NCBI GenBank assembly: GCA_019239895.1
Contig: JAFAZH010000002.1
Span: 1-64,000, forward strand
Length of the DNA stretch: 64,000 nt
Source of the DNA: Abditibacteriaceae bacterium
GTDB lineage: Bacteria > Armatimonadota > Abditibacteriia > Abditibacteriales > Abditibacteriaceae
Reading direction: 5' to 3'
The notes under the pieces are model-generated. The model did no database searches. It saw only the letters and a program-made list of their open reading frames with translations, and had not been told where the DNA came from. A program made the position numbers and the translations under genes. Of the stretch, positions 1-7,898 are shown piece by piece; within the stretch, counting starts at the first letter, position 1; every line of letters starts with the position of its first letter.

Positions 1-576
1 ATGTTCGGCCATTAAGGTCGCCAGCACCACACCCGTGACGGCAAAGCCATGCTGTGAAAAATAGCGGCGCATCTTATCCAGCGCACGGGTCACGCGCTTG
101 CGGGCTGCCTCTTCGGAAATCCCCAGCGATATGGCTACTTCCTTGAGGCTTTTATCATGCAGAAAGCGCAGCAAAACCGCCTCTCGTTCGTGTTGCCGCA
201 ACCCAGCCAGGGCCTCATGCAAATGCGGCTCAAGGCTGCCCCAGCTAATCGTTTTGGCGGGGGCTTGCGTTATCATTTCATGGGCTGCATTGCGCTCATG
301 GCGTTGCCGTCTCGACTCCTGTTTAAGTGCGTCCTTAGCCGCAAAGCGAGCCGTTTGAAAGAGCCAGCCAGCGAGGACACTGCCTTCGCGTAAGGTGTGA
401 GCCTTTTTCGCCAGGATGAGGAAGACCACCTGGGTGGCATCTTCGGCCAATGAGGGGTTGCGAACTTCGCGCAAGCAGGTGGAATAGACGAGATTAATAT
501 ACCGCTCGACCAGAATGGCAAAAGCCGCCTGGGAACCTTGATCCACATATTCTCTGAGTAACTGCCAGTCCTGCAT
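1..576 (-). CDS. ECF-type sigma-70 family RNA polymerase sigma factor, 3'-truncated by window edge
   Basis: Reading the minus strand from ATG at 574-576 gives 192 codons without a stop, running off the left edge. Region 2 is recognisable near residues 13-60 (QAAFAILVERYINLVYS, then a DATQVVFLILAKK stretch). Region 4 lies near residues 130-175, with HEREAVLLRFL, then SLKEVAISLGISEEAARKRV, the helix-turn-helix that binds the -35 element. After region 4 the protein does not end but continues into a hydrophobic stretch (GFAVTGVVLATLMAEH), so it probably belongs to the long ECF group with a C-terminal, possibly membrane-linked, extension. A strong ribosome site (AGGGAGGAAGG) precedes the ATG. Family assignment is firm; target genes are unknown. 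Confidence 0.88.
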   Translation of the reverse strand, partial: MQDWQLLREYVDQGSQAAFAILVERYINLVYSTCLREVRNPSLAEDATQVVFLILAKKAHTLREGSVLAGWLFQTARFAAKDALKQESRRQRHERNAAHEMITQAPAKTISWGSLEPHLHEALAGLRQHEREAVLLRFLHDKSLKEVAISLGISEEAARKRVTRALDKMRRYFSQHGFAVTGVVLATLMAEH

Positions 577-869
577 AAAAGTTCCTTCCTCCCTACCTGT
601 CGCTACATTTACATTAAATAATGGACAGTGAACACCAGGAGCGGACAAAAAAGCAGAATTGTTTTAAATAGCTTCGAGGTGTTAACTCTATGATTAAAGA
701 GGGCTGCGTCATTACGACAGAAGATGCTTCGTTGATAGGCTGGTTCTAGGGCGCAATGGATTGTTGTACAACCTTGGCATGTAACACCTAAGCAGGTGGG
801 CACGGAGTCCCGTGCCCACTCGCATCTATCATTTTAACTGGAACAGCAAGTGCAACTCAATTATTAAGC
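577..869. other. Intergenic spacer between sigma factor and purA
   Basis: I see no convincing gene here. The only notable structure is a perfect 10-bp hairpin at 796-819, listed separately. A 64-codon minus-strand reading frame exists but has no ribosome site or recognisable sequence. Confidence 0.5.
796..819. terminator. Hairpin downstream of purA
   Basis: Arms GTGGGCACGG and CCGTGCCCAC form a perfect 10-bp stem with a 4-nt loop, about 50 nt past the purA stop. There is no T-run on either side, so this may be a terminator of unusual type or an mRNA 3'-end stabiliser. Confidence 0.4.
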
Positions 870-2198
870 TTAACTTTCGCTGCTTATCGCCTCTGGCACG
901 CTAAAGTCATAACGCAATAACGATTGATCTAAGGCGATATAACTTTCGCGGGATGGCGACACCGAAATTAAAGCAATGGGGACGTTGCAGACTTCTTCAA
1001 CGCGCCGGATGTAATCGCGGGCGGCTTCGGGCAATTCACTGAACCGCCGCACGCCTCCGGTGGGTGTCATCCAGCCGGGCCATTCCTCATAGATAGGCTC
1101 ACACTGCGCGAGGACGCGCAAAGAGGACGGGAAGTGCGAGAGCGGCTCGCCTTTATACATATAGCCCGTGCAGAGCTTAATGGTCTCGAACTCATCCAAG
1201 ACATCAAGCTTGGTGAGAATCAGACTGCCCAGACCGTTGACACGAGCAGCGTGACGTACCAGCATGGCATCGAACCAACCGCACAGCCGTTTGCGCCCGG
1301 TAGTCGCGCCAAACTCGTGGCCAATTTTGCGGCAACGCTCTTCCAAGAACGGCTCCATTAAAGTCGGGAACGGGCCTTCGCCCACCCGCGTTGTATAAGC
1401 TTTAGCAATGCCCGCCACATGGTCAATGTGGGTTGGCCCCACGCCAGTGCCCGTGCAGGCTCCACCCGCGATGGTGTTAGAGGAAGTCACGTAAGGATAA
1501 GTGCCAAAATCAATATCGAGGCCAGTGCCTTGCGCGCCTTCAAACAGAATATGTTTGCCTTCGCGTCGCGCCTCTTCCAAGATCACGCTGCAATCGGCCA
1601 CAAAGGGCTTGAGACGGGCCGCAAACAATAGATATTGCCCTAATACCGCATCCGGGTTGGGGCGCTGTTCTTCGGTCAGGTGGCGCAAGCCATGCGTCTT
1701 GTCTTCCCAGTTCGCCGTAATTTTCTCGGCTAAGAGGTCTTCTTCAAAAAGGTCGCATACACGCACGCCAATGCGCATCATCTTGTCCACATAAGTCGGG
1801 CCAATGCCGCGCATGGTGGTGCCGATTTTACGGGCCGGGTTAGCCGCTTCCCGCGCCGCGTCGAGCAAACGGTGGTACGGCAAAGTGATGTGGGCGCGGT
1901 CGCTGACAAACAACTTGCCTTCGAGGTTCATGCCACGCCCGGTGAGGTGGTCTACCTCTTCAAAGAAAGTCGGTAAATCCAGCACCACACCATTGCCAAT
2001 CAAGCAGGTCTTACCGCGCACCATGCCACTGGGAATGAGGTGTAAGATATATTCTTCGCCATCGGCCACAATAGTGTGCCCGGCGTTGGCCCCGCCCTGA
2101 AAGCGTGCCACCACATCAGCTTGCTCGCTGAGTAAATCAACAACACGCCCTTTACCCTCATCGCCCCACTGCGCTCCGACCACGACTAATGAACCCAT
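870..2198 (-). CDS. purA: Adenylosuccinate synthetase
   Basis: Catalyses GTP-dependent joining of IMP and aspartate to adenylosuccinate, the first committed step to AMP, in the cytoplasm. The 442-aa length fits the family (about 430). The P-loop-like GDEGKGR is at residues 12-18 and GGANAGHT at 35-42. Further matches are GTTMRGIGPTYVDK, the FEGAQGTGLDIDFGTYPYVTSS region, TTRVGEGPFPT and the GATTGRKRLCGWFD block. The start is supported by a GGGAGAA ribosome site and an upstream sigma-70-like promoter. It appears to be transcribed alone. Confidence 0.97.
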   Translation of the reverse strand: MGSLVVVGAQWGDEGKGRVVDLLSEQADVVARFQGGANAGHTIVADGEEYILHLIPSGMVRGKTCLIGNGVVLDLPTFFEEVDHLTGRGMNLEGKLFVSDRAHITLPYHRLLDAAREAANPARKIGTTMRGIGPTYVDKMMRIGVRVCDLFEEDLLAEKITANWEDKTHGLRHLTEEQRPNPDAVLGQYLLFAARLKPFVADCSVILEEARREGKHILFEGAQGTGLDIDFGTYPYVTSSNTIAGGACTGTGVGPTHIDHVAGIAKAYTTRVGEGPFPTLMEPFLEERCRKIGHEFGATTGRKRLCGWFDAMLVRHAARVNGLGSLILTKLDVLDEFETIKLCTGYMYKGEPLSHFPSSLRVLAQCEPIYEEWPGWMTPTGGVRRFSELPEAARDYIRRVEEVCNVPIALISVSPSRESYIALDQSLLRYDFSVPEAISSES

Positions 2199-2233
2199 AA
2201 ATTCTCCCGCAAAACCTCCACGAAAACCACTTA

Positions 2234-2263
2234 ATTTTACTCAACAGGTACCGGTTGTGTCAA
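2234..2263 (-). promoter_or_regulatory. Sigma-70-type promoter of purA
   Basis: On the minus strand there is a perfect -35 TTGACA (2258-2263), an 18-bp spacer and -10 TAAAAT (2234-2239). A transcript starting near 2227 would give a short leader of about 30 nt before the purA ATG. No riboswitch-like structure fits in that leader. Confidence 0.6.
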
Positions 2264-2296
2264 TGTGGACTCAGGCCGAGGTTAGATTGCCAAGGG

Positions 2297-3316
2297 TTAG
2301 GTTGCCAGCGGCTCTTTTGTGTTGTGAAGTGCAGGGTGAGCAGGTTGTGCCAGTTTCAGCCGCATAAAGAGCAGTGGGGCCAGGGCACTGATCCACAGCC
2401 CCAACAGAGCATAGCGAAGGTAAAGGCAAGTGTAGCTAATGAAGGTGTCACCTTTGGGAAAAACATGGCCAAGACCAAACCAGATGATAACCACGCCAGT
2501 AATTCCCAGAAAATAACGCTGAACCCGCTGCGTCGCTGTCCCTTGTGGATTTAGACCGCTCTGCGCTGAGAGCCAGGCCGCGCCCGCAGCAAAACCCAAA
2601 AGTGCGCCAGCAGGCCGCACGACACCCTCTGGCACTAAGATAGCGGGAATAGTACGATTGCCAGCAACCGCAATCATATTCTGATTCCAGTTATTAGGCA
2701 GATGCCAGTCTCGCAAGAGGAAGAGGATCATCAAATCTATGGCAATTAAGGCTAATGAAGCACAGAGAGCTACCAATATCTGCTGCCCTAAACGGCGCTG
2801 CTTCAGCCAGGCTGCCCCGGCATCTTCATAACGCAAAAAAGCCCACAGGAGAGCGCCACCAATAACCCAGCCCGCCAGGACATCTGTAGGGAAATGCACG
2901 CCCAGGTAGAGGCGCGATAAACCAATAAGAAATATGATAACTGCTGCCCACACCTTACCCACACGCTGCTTCGCCGCCAGGAAGCCCCACACGGCCATCG
3001 AATTTTGAGCATGGCCAGAGGGAATACCAAAAGAGCTTTCAAACTCAAAGCCGCCTGCCTTGCGCTCCAACCAAAAAGGACGCGGGGCATGAAAGACCAG
3101 TTTTAAGATGCTGTTGAAACTCGCACTCAGCAGAAAGAGAATCCCCAAACGAACGCCTAACCGGGCATCTACGCACCACAGCAGCGCGGGCATAATGAGG
3201 AGATAAAAGTACTCCGTGCCCAGAAAGCTGAAAAAGAGCATCAATGGCCTGGGCCAGTGCCCCACGCTTTGCAAAAAAATAATAATCCTGATGCCACTCT
3301 GCCAGACTGTTTCCAT
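2297..3316 (-). CDS. PAP2-superfamily membrane phosphatase
   Basis: Integral membrane phosphatase that probably acts on a lipid phosphate or pyrophosphate such as phosphatidic acid or undecaprenyl pyrophosphate. All three PAP2 motifs are visible: K72 to R79-P80 (KLVFHAPRP), PSGH at 99-102, and S134-R135 with H141 and D145 (SRLYLGVHFPTD). The 339-aa protein has about eight hydrophobic segments, with a longer C-terminal membrane part than minimal PAP2 proteins. It lies 32 bp after the metalloprotease-like gene and is probably the last gene of that three-gene operon. The substrate cannot be told from sequence. Confidence 0.88.
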   Translation of the reverse strand: METVWQSGIRIIIFLQSVGHWPRPLMLFFSFLGTEYFYLLIMPALLWCVDARLGVRLGILFLLSASFNSILKLVFHAPRPFWLERKAGGFEFESSFGIPSGHAQNSMAVWGFLAAKQRVGKVWAAVIIFLIGLSRLYLGVHFPTDVLAGWVIGGALLWAFLRYEDAGAAWLKQRRLGQQILVALCASLALIAIDLMILFLLRDWHLPNNWNQNMIAVAGNRTIPAILVPEGVVRPAGALLGFAAGAAWLSAQSGLNPQGTATQRVQRYFLGITGVVIIWFGLGHVFPKGDTFISYTCLYLRYALLGLWISALAPLLFMRLKLAQPAHPALHNTKEPLAT

Positions 3317-3348
3317 GATGCTTTTCTAAAGGCAGAGCCTCACTCCAC

Positions 3349-3876
3349 TCAGGCCAGGATTCCAACTAATATATTCGGCAAAGCCATAGCAATAAACACA
3401 CCATAAATTGCATCTAACCAGAAGAACGAGCCGATAGCACCCACGTAAATGATGCCCACTAAGGGAAACACCAAAATTCGCGTTAGCGACGGGGTGCCTT
3501 CGGCTTGCACAGCTTGCAACATGCTTCTGGCATCGCCAGTACTGGGGAAAGCGTGCATGGCAATCGAGACGCCTAACCAGATTAGAAAATAGTCGAGCAG
3601 CGAACCTGATTCAAATTGGAGTACCGGTATTGCGCCGGGAGCGGCAATCAGTGCGCCAATCAGGGAATTAACCAGGAAAGGGCCGATAGCGATAACAGTA
3701 TTTTGCCAAGCCGTACGCGGCGGCTCATGCACAACATAGCCAGCCGGATTCCCAACCCGAAAATAACAAACGTCAAAGACTGCGACACGGAACCAGCGAC
3801 AAAAGAGTTGATGCGCAATTTCATGCACGATGACTCCGGGGAAAGTTGCCAGGGTAACAAGAATGCCAGGTATCAT
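3349..3876 (-). CDS. Polytopic membrane protein with HExxH zinc-protease motif
   Basis: The 175-aa protein has a hydrophobic N-terminus carrying HEIAH at residues 18-22 (GVIVHEIAHQLFCRWF), followed by several membrane segments. This resembles M50/DUF3267-type intramembrane metalloprotease-like proteins, where the helix-borne HExxH binds zinc. A conserved-looking GDARSML stretch near residues 115-122 might supply a third ligand, as Asp does in M50 enzymes, but that is inference. Its start overlaps the stop of the upstream gene by 4 nt (ATGA), implying translational coupling. Protease activity is not proven. Confidence 0.65.
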   Translation of the reverse strand: MIPGILVTLATFPGVIVHEIAHQLFCRWFRVAVFDVCYFRVGNPAGYVVHEPPRTAWQNTVIAIGPFLVNSLIGALIAAPGAIPVLQFESGSLLDYFLIWLGVSIAMHAFPSTGDARSMLQAVQAEGTPSLTRILVFPLVGIIYVGAIGSFFWLDAIYGVFIAMALPNILVGILA

Positions 3877-4433
3877 GGCGTGGGCGCTCCTTGCGGTGAT
3901 CGCAGCATTGACCGATTATAAGCTTGACCGATCTTGTCCAGCTTTTCGATTTGCTTCACTAATGCTTCCAATTTATCACTGACGGTATACACCTCATCGG
4001 CTTGTTCCTTAGACAGTTCGCGGCCCTGTAATTTATTCAGGGTATGGGCAGTGACATCTAATTGACCCGCATGAAACGAGACAACACAGAGCCGCACTAA
4101 TACGGGGGTGGAATCGGGAAAGCGCGTCACCACTTTTTGATACTGTGTAACGGCCTCTGTATAATGCTGGCTGGTTTCAGCGCGATGACCACGATCAAAG
4201 GCAATGCCCGCACTGAGTGAGGCAGGAAAGCGAATAAAGGCGAGCAATAAGACGACTCCCACCAAGGCCGCTGTGCCCCTGATCCACTGCGGCAATGGGC
4301 GTTGCGCCATTTGCTCGCGGCAGGAGCGACAAAGCGAGAAGTTGTAGCCCGGTTCAATCTCAGGCTGCTGACAATTGCGGCACCCTACACTATCTTCTGC
4401 GCTTTCAACCTCTTTGCTTTCGCCAGCATCCAT
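3873..4433 (-). CDS. Zinc-ribbon, single-span membrane protein with TPR-like C-terminus
   Basis: Residues 18-38 hold a CxxC...CxxC zinc ribbon (C18, C21, C35, C38), followed by one membrane span at about 53-70. The C-terminal domain (about 80-186) is helical and TPR-like (HYTEAVTQYQKVVTRFPDSTPVLVRLC). The fold suggests a scaffold or sensor protein anchored in the membrane. It is the first gene of a 4433-2297 operon with a membrane protease-like and a PAP2 protein, so a role in envelope maintenance is plausible. No specific family name is recognised. Confidence 0.7.
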   Translation of the reverse strand: MDAGESKEVESAEDSVGCRNCQQPEIEPGYNFSLCRSCREQMAQRPLPQWIRGTAALVGVVLLLAFIRFPASLSAGIAFDRGHRAETSQHYTEAVTQYQKVVTRFPDSTPVLVRLCVVSFHAGQLDVTAHTLNKLQGRELSKEQADEVYTVSDKLEALVKQIEKLDKIGQAYNRSMLRSPQGAPTP

Positions 4434-4664
4434 AAAGACTCCCTACCTGTTTAAAGGGTGATAAAGGCACCAGATAATTAAGAAGATTATAGGTGAATTG
4501 GAGTAATAATAGAATCATGTTTAAGTTGAGGCCGTCTAACATATTGCCGCTTAAACCGCTGTCATGTCTTTACAGCAGGCATAGGCTTTGCTATGCTAAA
4601 TAACCGTGCCTTACAAAGCCGTTCAGTGTTGATGAAACTCTTCACCACTTCAATTTAATCATAG

Positions 4665-4737
4665 GGGCCGGTAGCTCAGTTGGTAGAGCAGGGGACTTTT
4701 AATCCCAAGGTCACAGGTTCGATTCCTGTCCGGCCTA
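4665..4737 (+). tRNA. tRNA-Lys (anticodon UUU)
   Basis: A 73-nt cloverleaf. The acceptor stem GGGCCGG pairs with CCGGCCT (one G-U), followed by discriminator A. The D arm is GCTC...GAGC; the anticodon loop CTTTTAA (4696-4702) has anticodon TTT at 4698-4700. The T arm is ACAGG-TTCGATT-CCTGT. CCA is not encoded. The cognate synthetase lysS is elsewhere in this window. Confidence 0.97.
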
Positions 4738-4756
4738 TTTTCGCGTCGTGAGTCTT

Positions 4757-4813
4757 GAGGGCCAAGCCTAAAGTCGTATCCACGTTCTCATGGCTTGGCC
4801 TCTTCATTTTTCT
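4757..4813 (+). terminator. Terminator downstream of tRNA-Lys
   Basis: A 9-bp perfect stem (GGCCAAGCC at 4760-4768 with GGCTTGGCC at 4792-4800) with a long loop, followed on the plus strand by TCTTCATTTTTCTTT. It sits about 20 nt after the tRNA and slightly overlaps the 3' end of the convergent MFS gene. Confidence 0.6.
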
Positions 4814-6396
4814 TTCCACAGAGTAGGGCATCGCAGATAAATCGCTACAACAAAAACTGCCGCTACGCTGGCTCCAAATTGCACCGCCGGACGCGGCCCC
4901 CACACCTTGGCCAGTGCGCCCACCATTAACGCCCCAAGCGGTGTGGTGCCAATGAGCGCCAGTGAATAAAGTGAGAAAACCCGTCCGCGTAAATCGTCTG
5001 GCGCTAAGGTTTGAATCATTGTGTTAGCTGTCATCAGAAACGTCAACAAGAACCAACCCGCGATCACCAGAAAGAAGCAACCAAGACTCAGATGGGGCGC
5101 AGTGGCAAAGGCGATCACGCTCAAGCAATAGAGAAACGCTCCCAGTAACAACCGTTTGCCACGATGCCGCATCTTGCCCGTTACAGCAAGACTAAAGGCC
5201 GCGCCCAGCGCACCAGCACCATTGCAGGTCATGAGCATGGAAAAGCCATGCTCATTGGTGTGAAACACATCTTTAGCAAAGACTGGCAGCAAGGTGGCAA
5301 AGGACATGGCCGATAGAGAAACAAAGCCCACCAAGATCGTCACCAGGCGTAGCGTGGGATGTCGCCACACAAAATAGAAACCCTCCGGCAAATCGGCCAG
5401 ACTCGACTTTCTGTGCTGCGGCACATGTGGCGGCAAACGTTGCAGCAGTAAACCAATGATAAGCGCCACAAAGGAGAGGGCGTTGAGGAAAAAACACCCG
5501 GCTATGCCCACCGTCCCCATCAAAATGCCGCCGAGGGCAGGCCCCACCACACGCGCACTGTTAAAGGCCGTGGAATTGAGCGCAATGGCATTGGGCAGGT
5601 CTTCGCGCCCCACCATTTCAACATTGAAGGACTGGCGAATCGGAATATCAAAGGCGTTGACGATTCCCAGCAGCAAGGCCAGCACAGCGACGTGCCACAC
5701 CCGCACCACATGCAGATATTCCAGTAACCCCAGGGCAAAAGCCAGCACCGCCGAAAGCGCGTTCGTGATCAGCAAGCCGTGCCGCTTATCTATGCGATCC
5801 GCCACCACTCCGGCATAAAGCGTCAGAAAAGAAATGGGCAGAGAGTTGCAAGCGGCAACGGCAGTGATAATTTGTGGCTCGGAAGTTAACTGGCGCACCA
5901 GCCAACCCTGCGCCGTGCCCTGGGCGAGCGTGCCAAAGAGCGAGATAAGATTACCAAACCAGAAGAGGCAAAAATTGCGATGGCGCAGGGCCGCAAAGCG
6001 GGGCGGCGCTTCGCCTTCTCGCATCTGCTCTTCGGTGGGAGCCGAAGGCATCCCAGAAAACGCAGGAGCCGCATCTACTTCCGAAAGCGGGTCACTTTCC
6101 TCTTTATCACCAGCCAAAGCCGTTTCTACATCTTCTGTAACATAGCTGCTTGAGTTGTTAGTGCCTGCAACACTGATGTAAAGGTTGTTGCCAGTTGGCA
6201 GCTTACCCTTGGCATGAGCCTCGCTCCCCAGTTCGCTTTCGAGTGAACCATTAACCGATGCCAGGCGAGAGGGCTGCGGGCCATTCACGGCTGCTGGTGC
6301 GTCACAGTCTGGCTGAGCCGCTATACTATCGGCATTAGGGGTGCCATGAGCGGCACAGGAAGCCGGGGCGTTTTGGGGCTTGTTGGTGTTAGGCAT
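4804..6396 (-). CDS. MFS transporter of the EntS/MFS_3 type with long hydrophilic N-terminal extension
   Basis: From about residue 133 (RFAALRHRNFCLFWFGNL) this is a standard 12-span major facilitator of the enterobactin-exporter-like MFS_3 group. It has the loop 2-3 motif GVVADRIDKRHGLL and the motif GREDLPNAIALNSTAFNSARVVGPALGG. Such proteins export siderophores, drugs or other small molecules; the substrate here is unknown. The first 130 or so residues are Ala/Pro/Glu-rich, polar and apparently disordered, which is unusual for the family. The start is supported by AAGGAG 9 nt upstream of the ATG, so the extension looks genuine. It converges on tRNA-Lys. Confidence 0.9.
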   Translation of the reverse strand: MPNTNKPQNAPASCAAHGTPNADSIAAQPDCDAPAAVNGPQPSRLASVNGSLESELGSEAHAKGKLPTGNNLYISVAGTNNSSSYVTEDVETALAGDKEESDPLSEVDAAPAFSGMPSAPTEEQMREGEAPPRFAALRHRNFCLFWFGNLISLFGTLAQGTAQGWLVRQLTSEPQIITAVAACNSLPISFLTLYAGVVADRIDKRHGLLITNALSAVLAFALGLLEYLHVVRVWHVAVLALLLGIVNAFDIPIRQSFNVEMVGREDLPNAIALNSTAFNSARVVGPALGGILMGTVGIAGCFFLNALSFVALIIGLLLQRLPPHVPQHRKSSLADLPEGFYFVWRHPTLRLVTILVGFVSLSAMSFATLLPVFAKDVFHTNEHGFSMLMTCNGAGALGAAFSLAVTGKMRHRGKRLLLGAFLYCLSVIAFATAPHLSLGCFFLVIAGWFLLTFLMTANTMIQTLAPDDLRGRVFSLYSLALIGTTPLGALMVGALAKVWGPRPAVQFGASVAAVFVVAIYLRCPTLWKEK

Positions 6397-6499
6397 GGGA
6401 GCAGACTCCTTGCAGTTTAGTTATCTGCTCCACCTGCCACAAGCATCAAGATAATGTGGGACTTCCTGAGGAAATCAACATAAGCGAGAGGAAATTTTG

Positions 6500-7126
6500 A
6501 TGGCAGGCTTTGGCAACAACAAACCGGCGAAGAATTGGGTTGGCACAATGTGGGGCTTTTTAGGCGGCTTGGTTGTGGGCGTAGGAGCCGGTGTCGGCGG
6601 CCCGAAGATTATGCATCGTCTCAGCAAGCCCGATACTGCTTCTAAAAAGACCAAACCGGTGGTGGCCAAACCCAGACCGACGGCGGGGCCAACTCTCGAC
6701 CTATCCCCCGAACCGGCCCAACGCGGCATCCTGCTGTCTTCTGCGTCCCCCATTAAGCTGTTAAAGCCCAGCGAAAGCAAACGCACCCAGCAACAGGCTG
6801 ATGGCGTCTTTACTGGTTTCAAAAACTGGACGGGCACTGCCGCTTATTTAAAGAGTGGGCAAGGCGGCTTATTCCTTAAAGCCACCGGGGGCACCGCCGT
6901 GAGCACCGGCTGGCAAGAGGGCGATTACGATAAATTTGTGCGCGGTATCCCTCTGCACGCCAATCTTACTTCAGGCCAACCTTACACCCTTTATTTTCAA
7001 CGCAAAGGCCAACGCCCTATTGACTTAGGCACCTTCAACATCGGCACCGCCACGGCAGCACCAAAACCAGCTACCAAGGCCCCGGTTAATGTCACCACTA
7101 AAGCACCTGCCACTGCAACACATTGA
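6500..7126 (+). CDS. Membrane-anchored protein of unknown function
   Basis: I chose ATG 6500 over the preceding TTG because GAGAGGAAA lies at a proper distance. The 208-aa product has a glycine-rich membrane segment at about residues 14-38 (GFLGGLVVGVGAGVGG). A Lys/Pro-rich linker follows, then a compact domain (about 90-185) that looks beta-rich, and a Thr/Ala/Pro-rich tail. I recognise no family. It is divergent from the MFS gene, and its stop codon abuts the left arm of a long inverted repeat. Confidence 0.65.
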   Translation: MAGFGNNKPAKNWVGTMWGFLGGLVVGVGAGVGGPKIMHRLSKPDTASKKTKPVVAKPRPTAGPTLDLSPEPAQRGILLSSASPIKLLKPSESKRTQQQADGVFTGFKNWTGTAAYLKSGQGGLFLKATGGTAVSTGWQEGDYDKFVRGIPLHANLTSGQPYTLYFQRKGQRPIDLGTFNIGTATAAPKPATKAPVNVTTKAPATATH

Positions 7127-7428
7127 TTTTAGCCACAGAACCACACAGAAGGACACAGAAAGCAGAGGGGAAGGGGAGAGGGGGAGAAGAGGAAACTATG
7201 GAACCCGGAGTGTTGGGTGCCCACAGCACAGCATCAATATGCTGTGCTGTGGGCAGAGAGCGACGGGCTTTCGTAGGGGGACGAAGAGACTATCAGGTCA
7301 GCCCGTCGCTCACGTTCCGAGTTCAGCACTGTCCCCCTAGGACTTCTCCTCTCTTCGCCTCTTAAACCCTACACCCTGAACGCTATAACCCAACTTCTGT
7401 GTCCTTCTGTGTGTTTCCGTGGCTAAAA
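7127..7428. repeat. Long intergenic inverted repeat A (family 1) with nested hairpin
   Basis: Left arm 7127-7160 and right arm 7395-7428 are 34 nt each with two mismatches (outer text TTTTAGCCAC, inner text GGACACAGAA). An inner pair derives from a core related to GGAGCGTGAGCGACGGGC / GCCCGTCGCTCACG, interrupted on the left by a separate hairpin (7218-7255). The element exactly fills the space between two convergent genes: it starts 1 nt after one stop and ends 2 nt before the other. Related elements lie at 30056-30321 and 52198-52457. Confidence 0.9.
7218..7255. repeat. Small palindrome nested in inverted repeat A
   Basis: A perfect 17-bp stem with loop CAAT: TGCCCACAGCACAGCAT pairs with ATGCTGTGCTGTGGGCA. 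The flank on the left is GTTGGG. A near-identical hairpin, differing by one compensated base pair and with the same flank in reverse, is at 58645-58680 inside an unrelated inverted repeat. This shows it is an independent, inserted unit. Confidence 0.85.
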
Positions 7429-7430
7429 AT

Positions 7431-7898
7431 TTATTTCTTGCGCCGCAGCAAGCCACCGATGACGAGCGATAGAGCCAACACTGCATAGATAATAAACAGC
7501 GAGCGAGAGGAGAGATGCTTTTCAAAGCCAGGGGTAAAACGTGGAGGCACCAGATGGTAATCAGTTATATAGGCCACACTGGAAATGATGGCACCACCTA
7601 ACAGCGACACAGGAACATTCCCCTGCTCTGCCGCTTCACCAAAGCCTATCTCATAAAGTGCCGCCCAGATGCTATTGGCGGCACTATTGAGTGCCAGTCC
7701 AGTCATGGTGTATTTCAGGGATAATTCATGGTTCTGCGCTGCTTTATCACCATGCACAATATGGCTAATAGCATTGATGGGCGCGATGGCGCTGCCGTTT
7801 TCTACTTGTCCACATACCGCTGCCGCCACAGCAGTAGTAACACCCGCCATTTTGCCAATCAATAGGCTATTTATTAGAGCTTGCTTCCAGGATTTCAT
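7431..7898 (-). CDS. Conserved polytopic membrane protein of unknown function
   Basis: The 155-aa protein has about four hydrophobic segments (about 10-30, 65-85, 97-115, 133-152). Polar conserved-looking text GSAIAPINAISHIVHGDKAA lies between the first two, and the C-terminus is RRKK. I do not recognise a named family with confidence; similar small membrane proteins occur as uncharacterised proteins in proteobacteria. Its ATG overlaps the stop of the upstream phosphatase gene by 4 nt, so the two are probably translated together. Confidence 0.7.
   Translation of the reverse strand: MKSWKQALINSLLIGKMAGVTTAVAAAVCGQVENGSAIAPINAISHIVHGDKAAQNHELSLKYTMTGLALNSAANSIWAALYEIGFGEAAEQGNVPVSLLGGAIISSVAYITDYHLVPPRFTPGFEKHLSSRSLFIIYAVLALSLVIGGLLRRKK

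Noticed and set aside
609..803. 64-codon minus-strand frame in the sigma factor-purA spacer
   Set aside because: No ribosome site or homologous-looking text, and it overlaps the hairpin at 796-819.
3616..3921. 101-codon plus-strand frame over the metalloprotease-like gene
   Set aside because: Shadow of the minus-strand gene, which has operon overlap and HExxH evidence.
7089..7365. Short plus-strand frames inside inverted repeat A
   Set aside because: They consist only of repeat sequence; the equivalent frames are not kept in the sister repeats.
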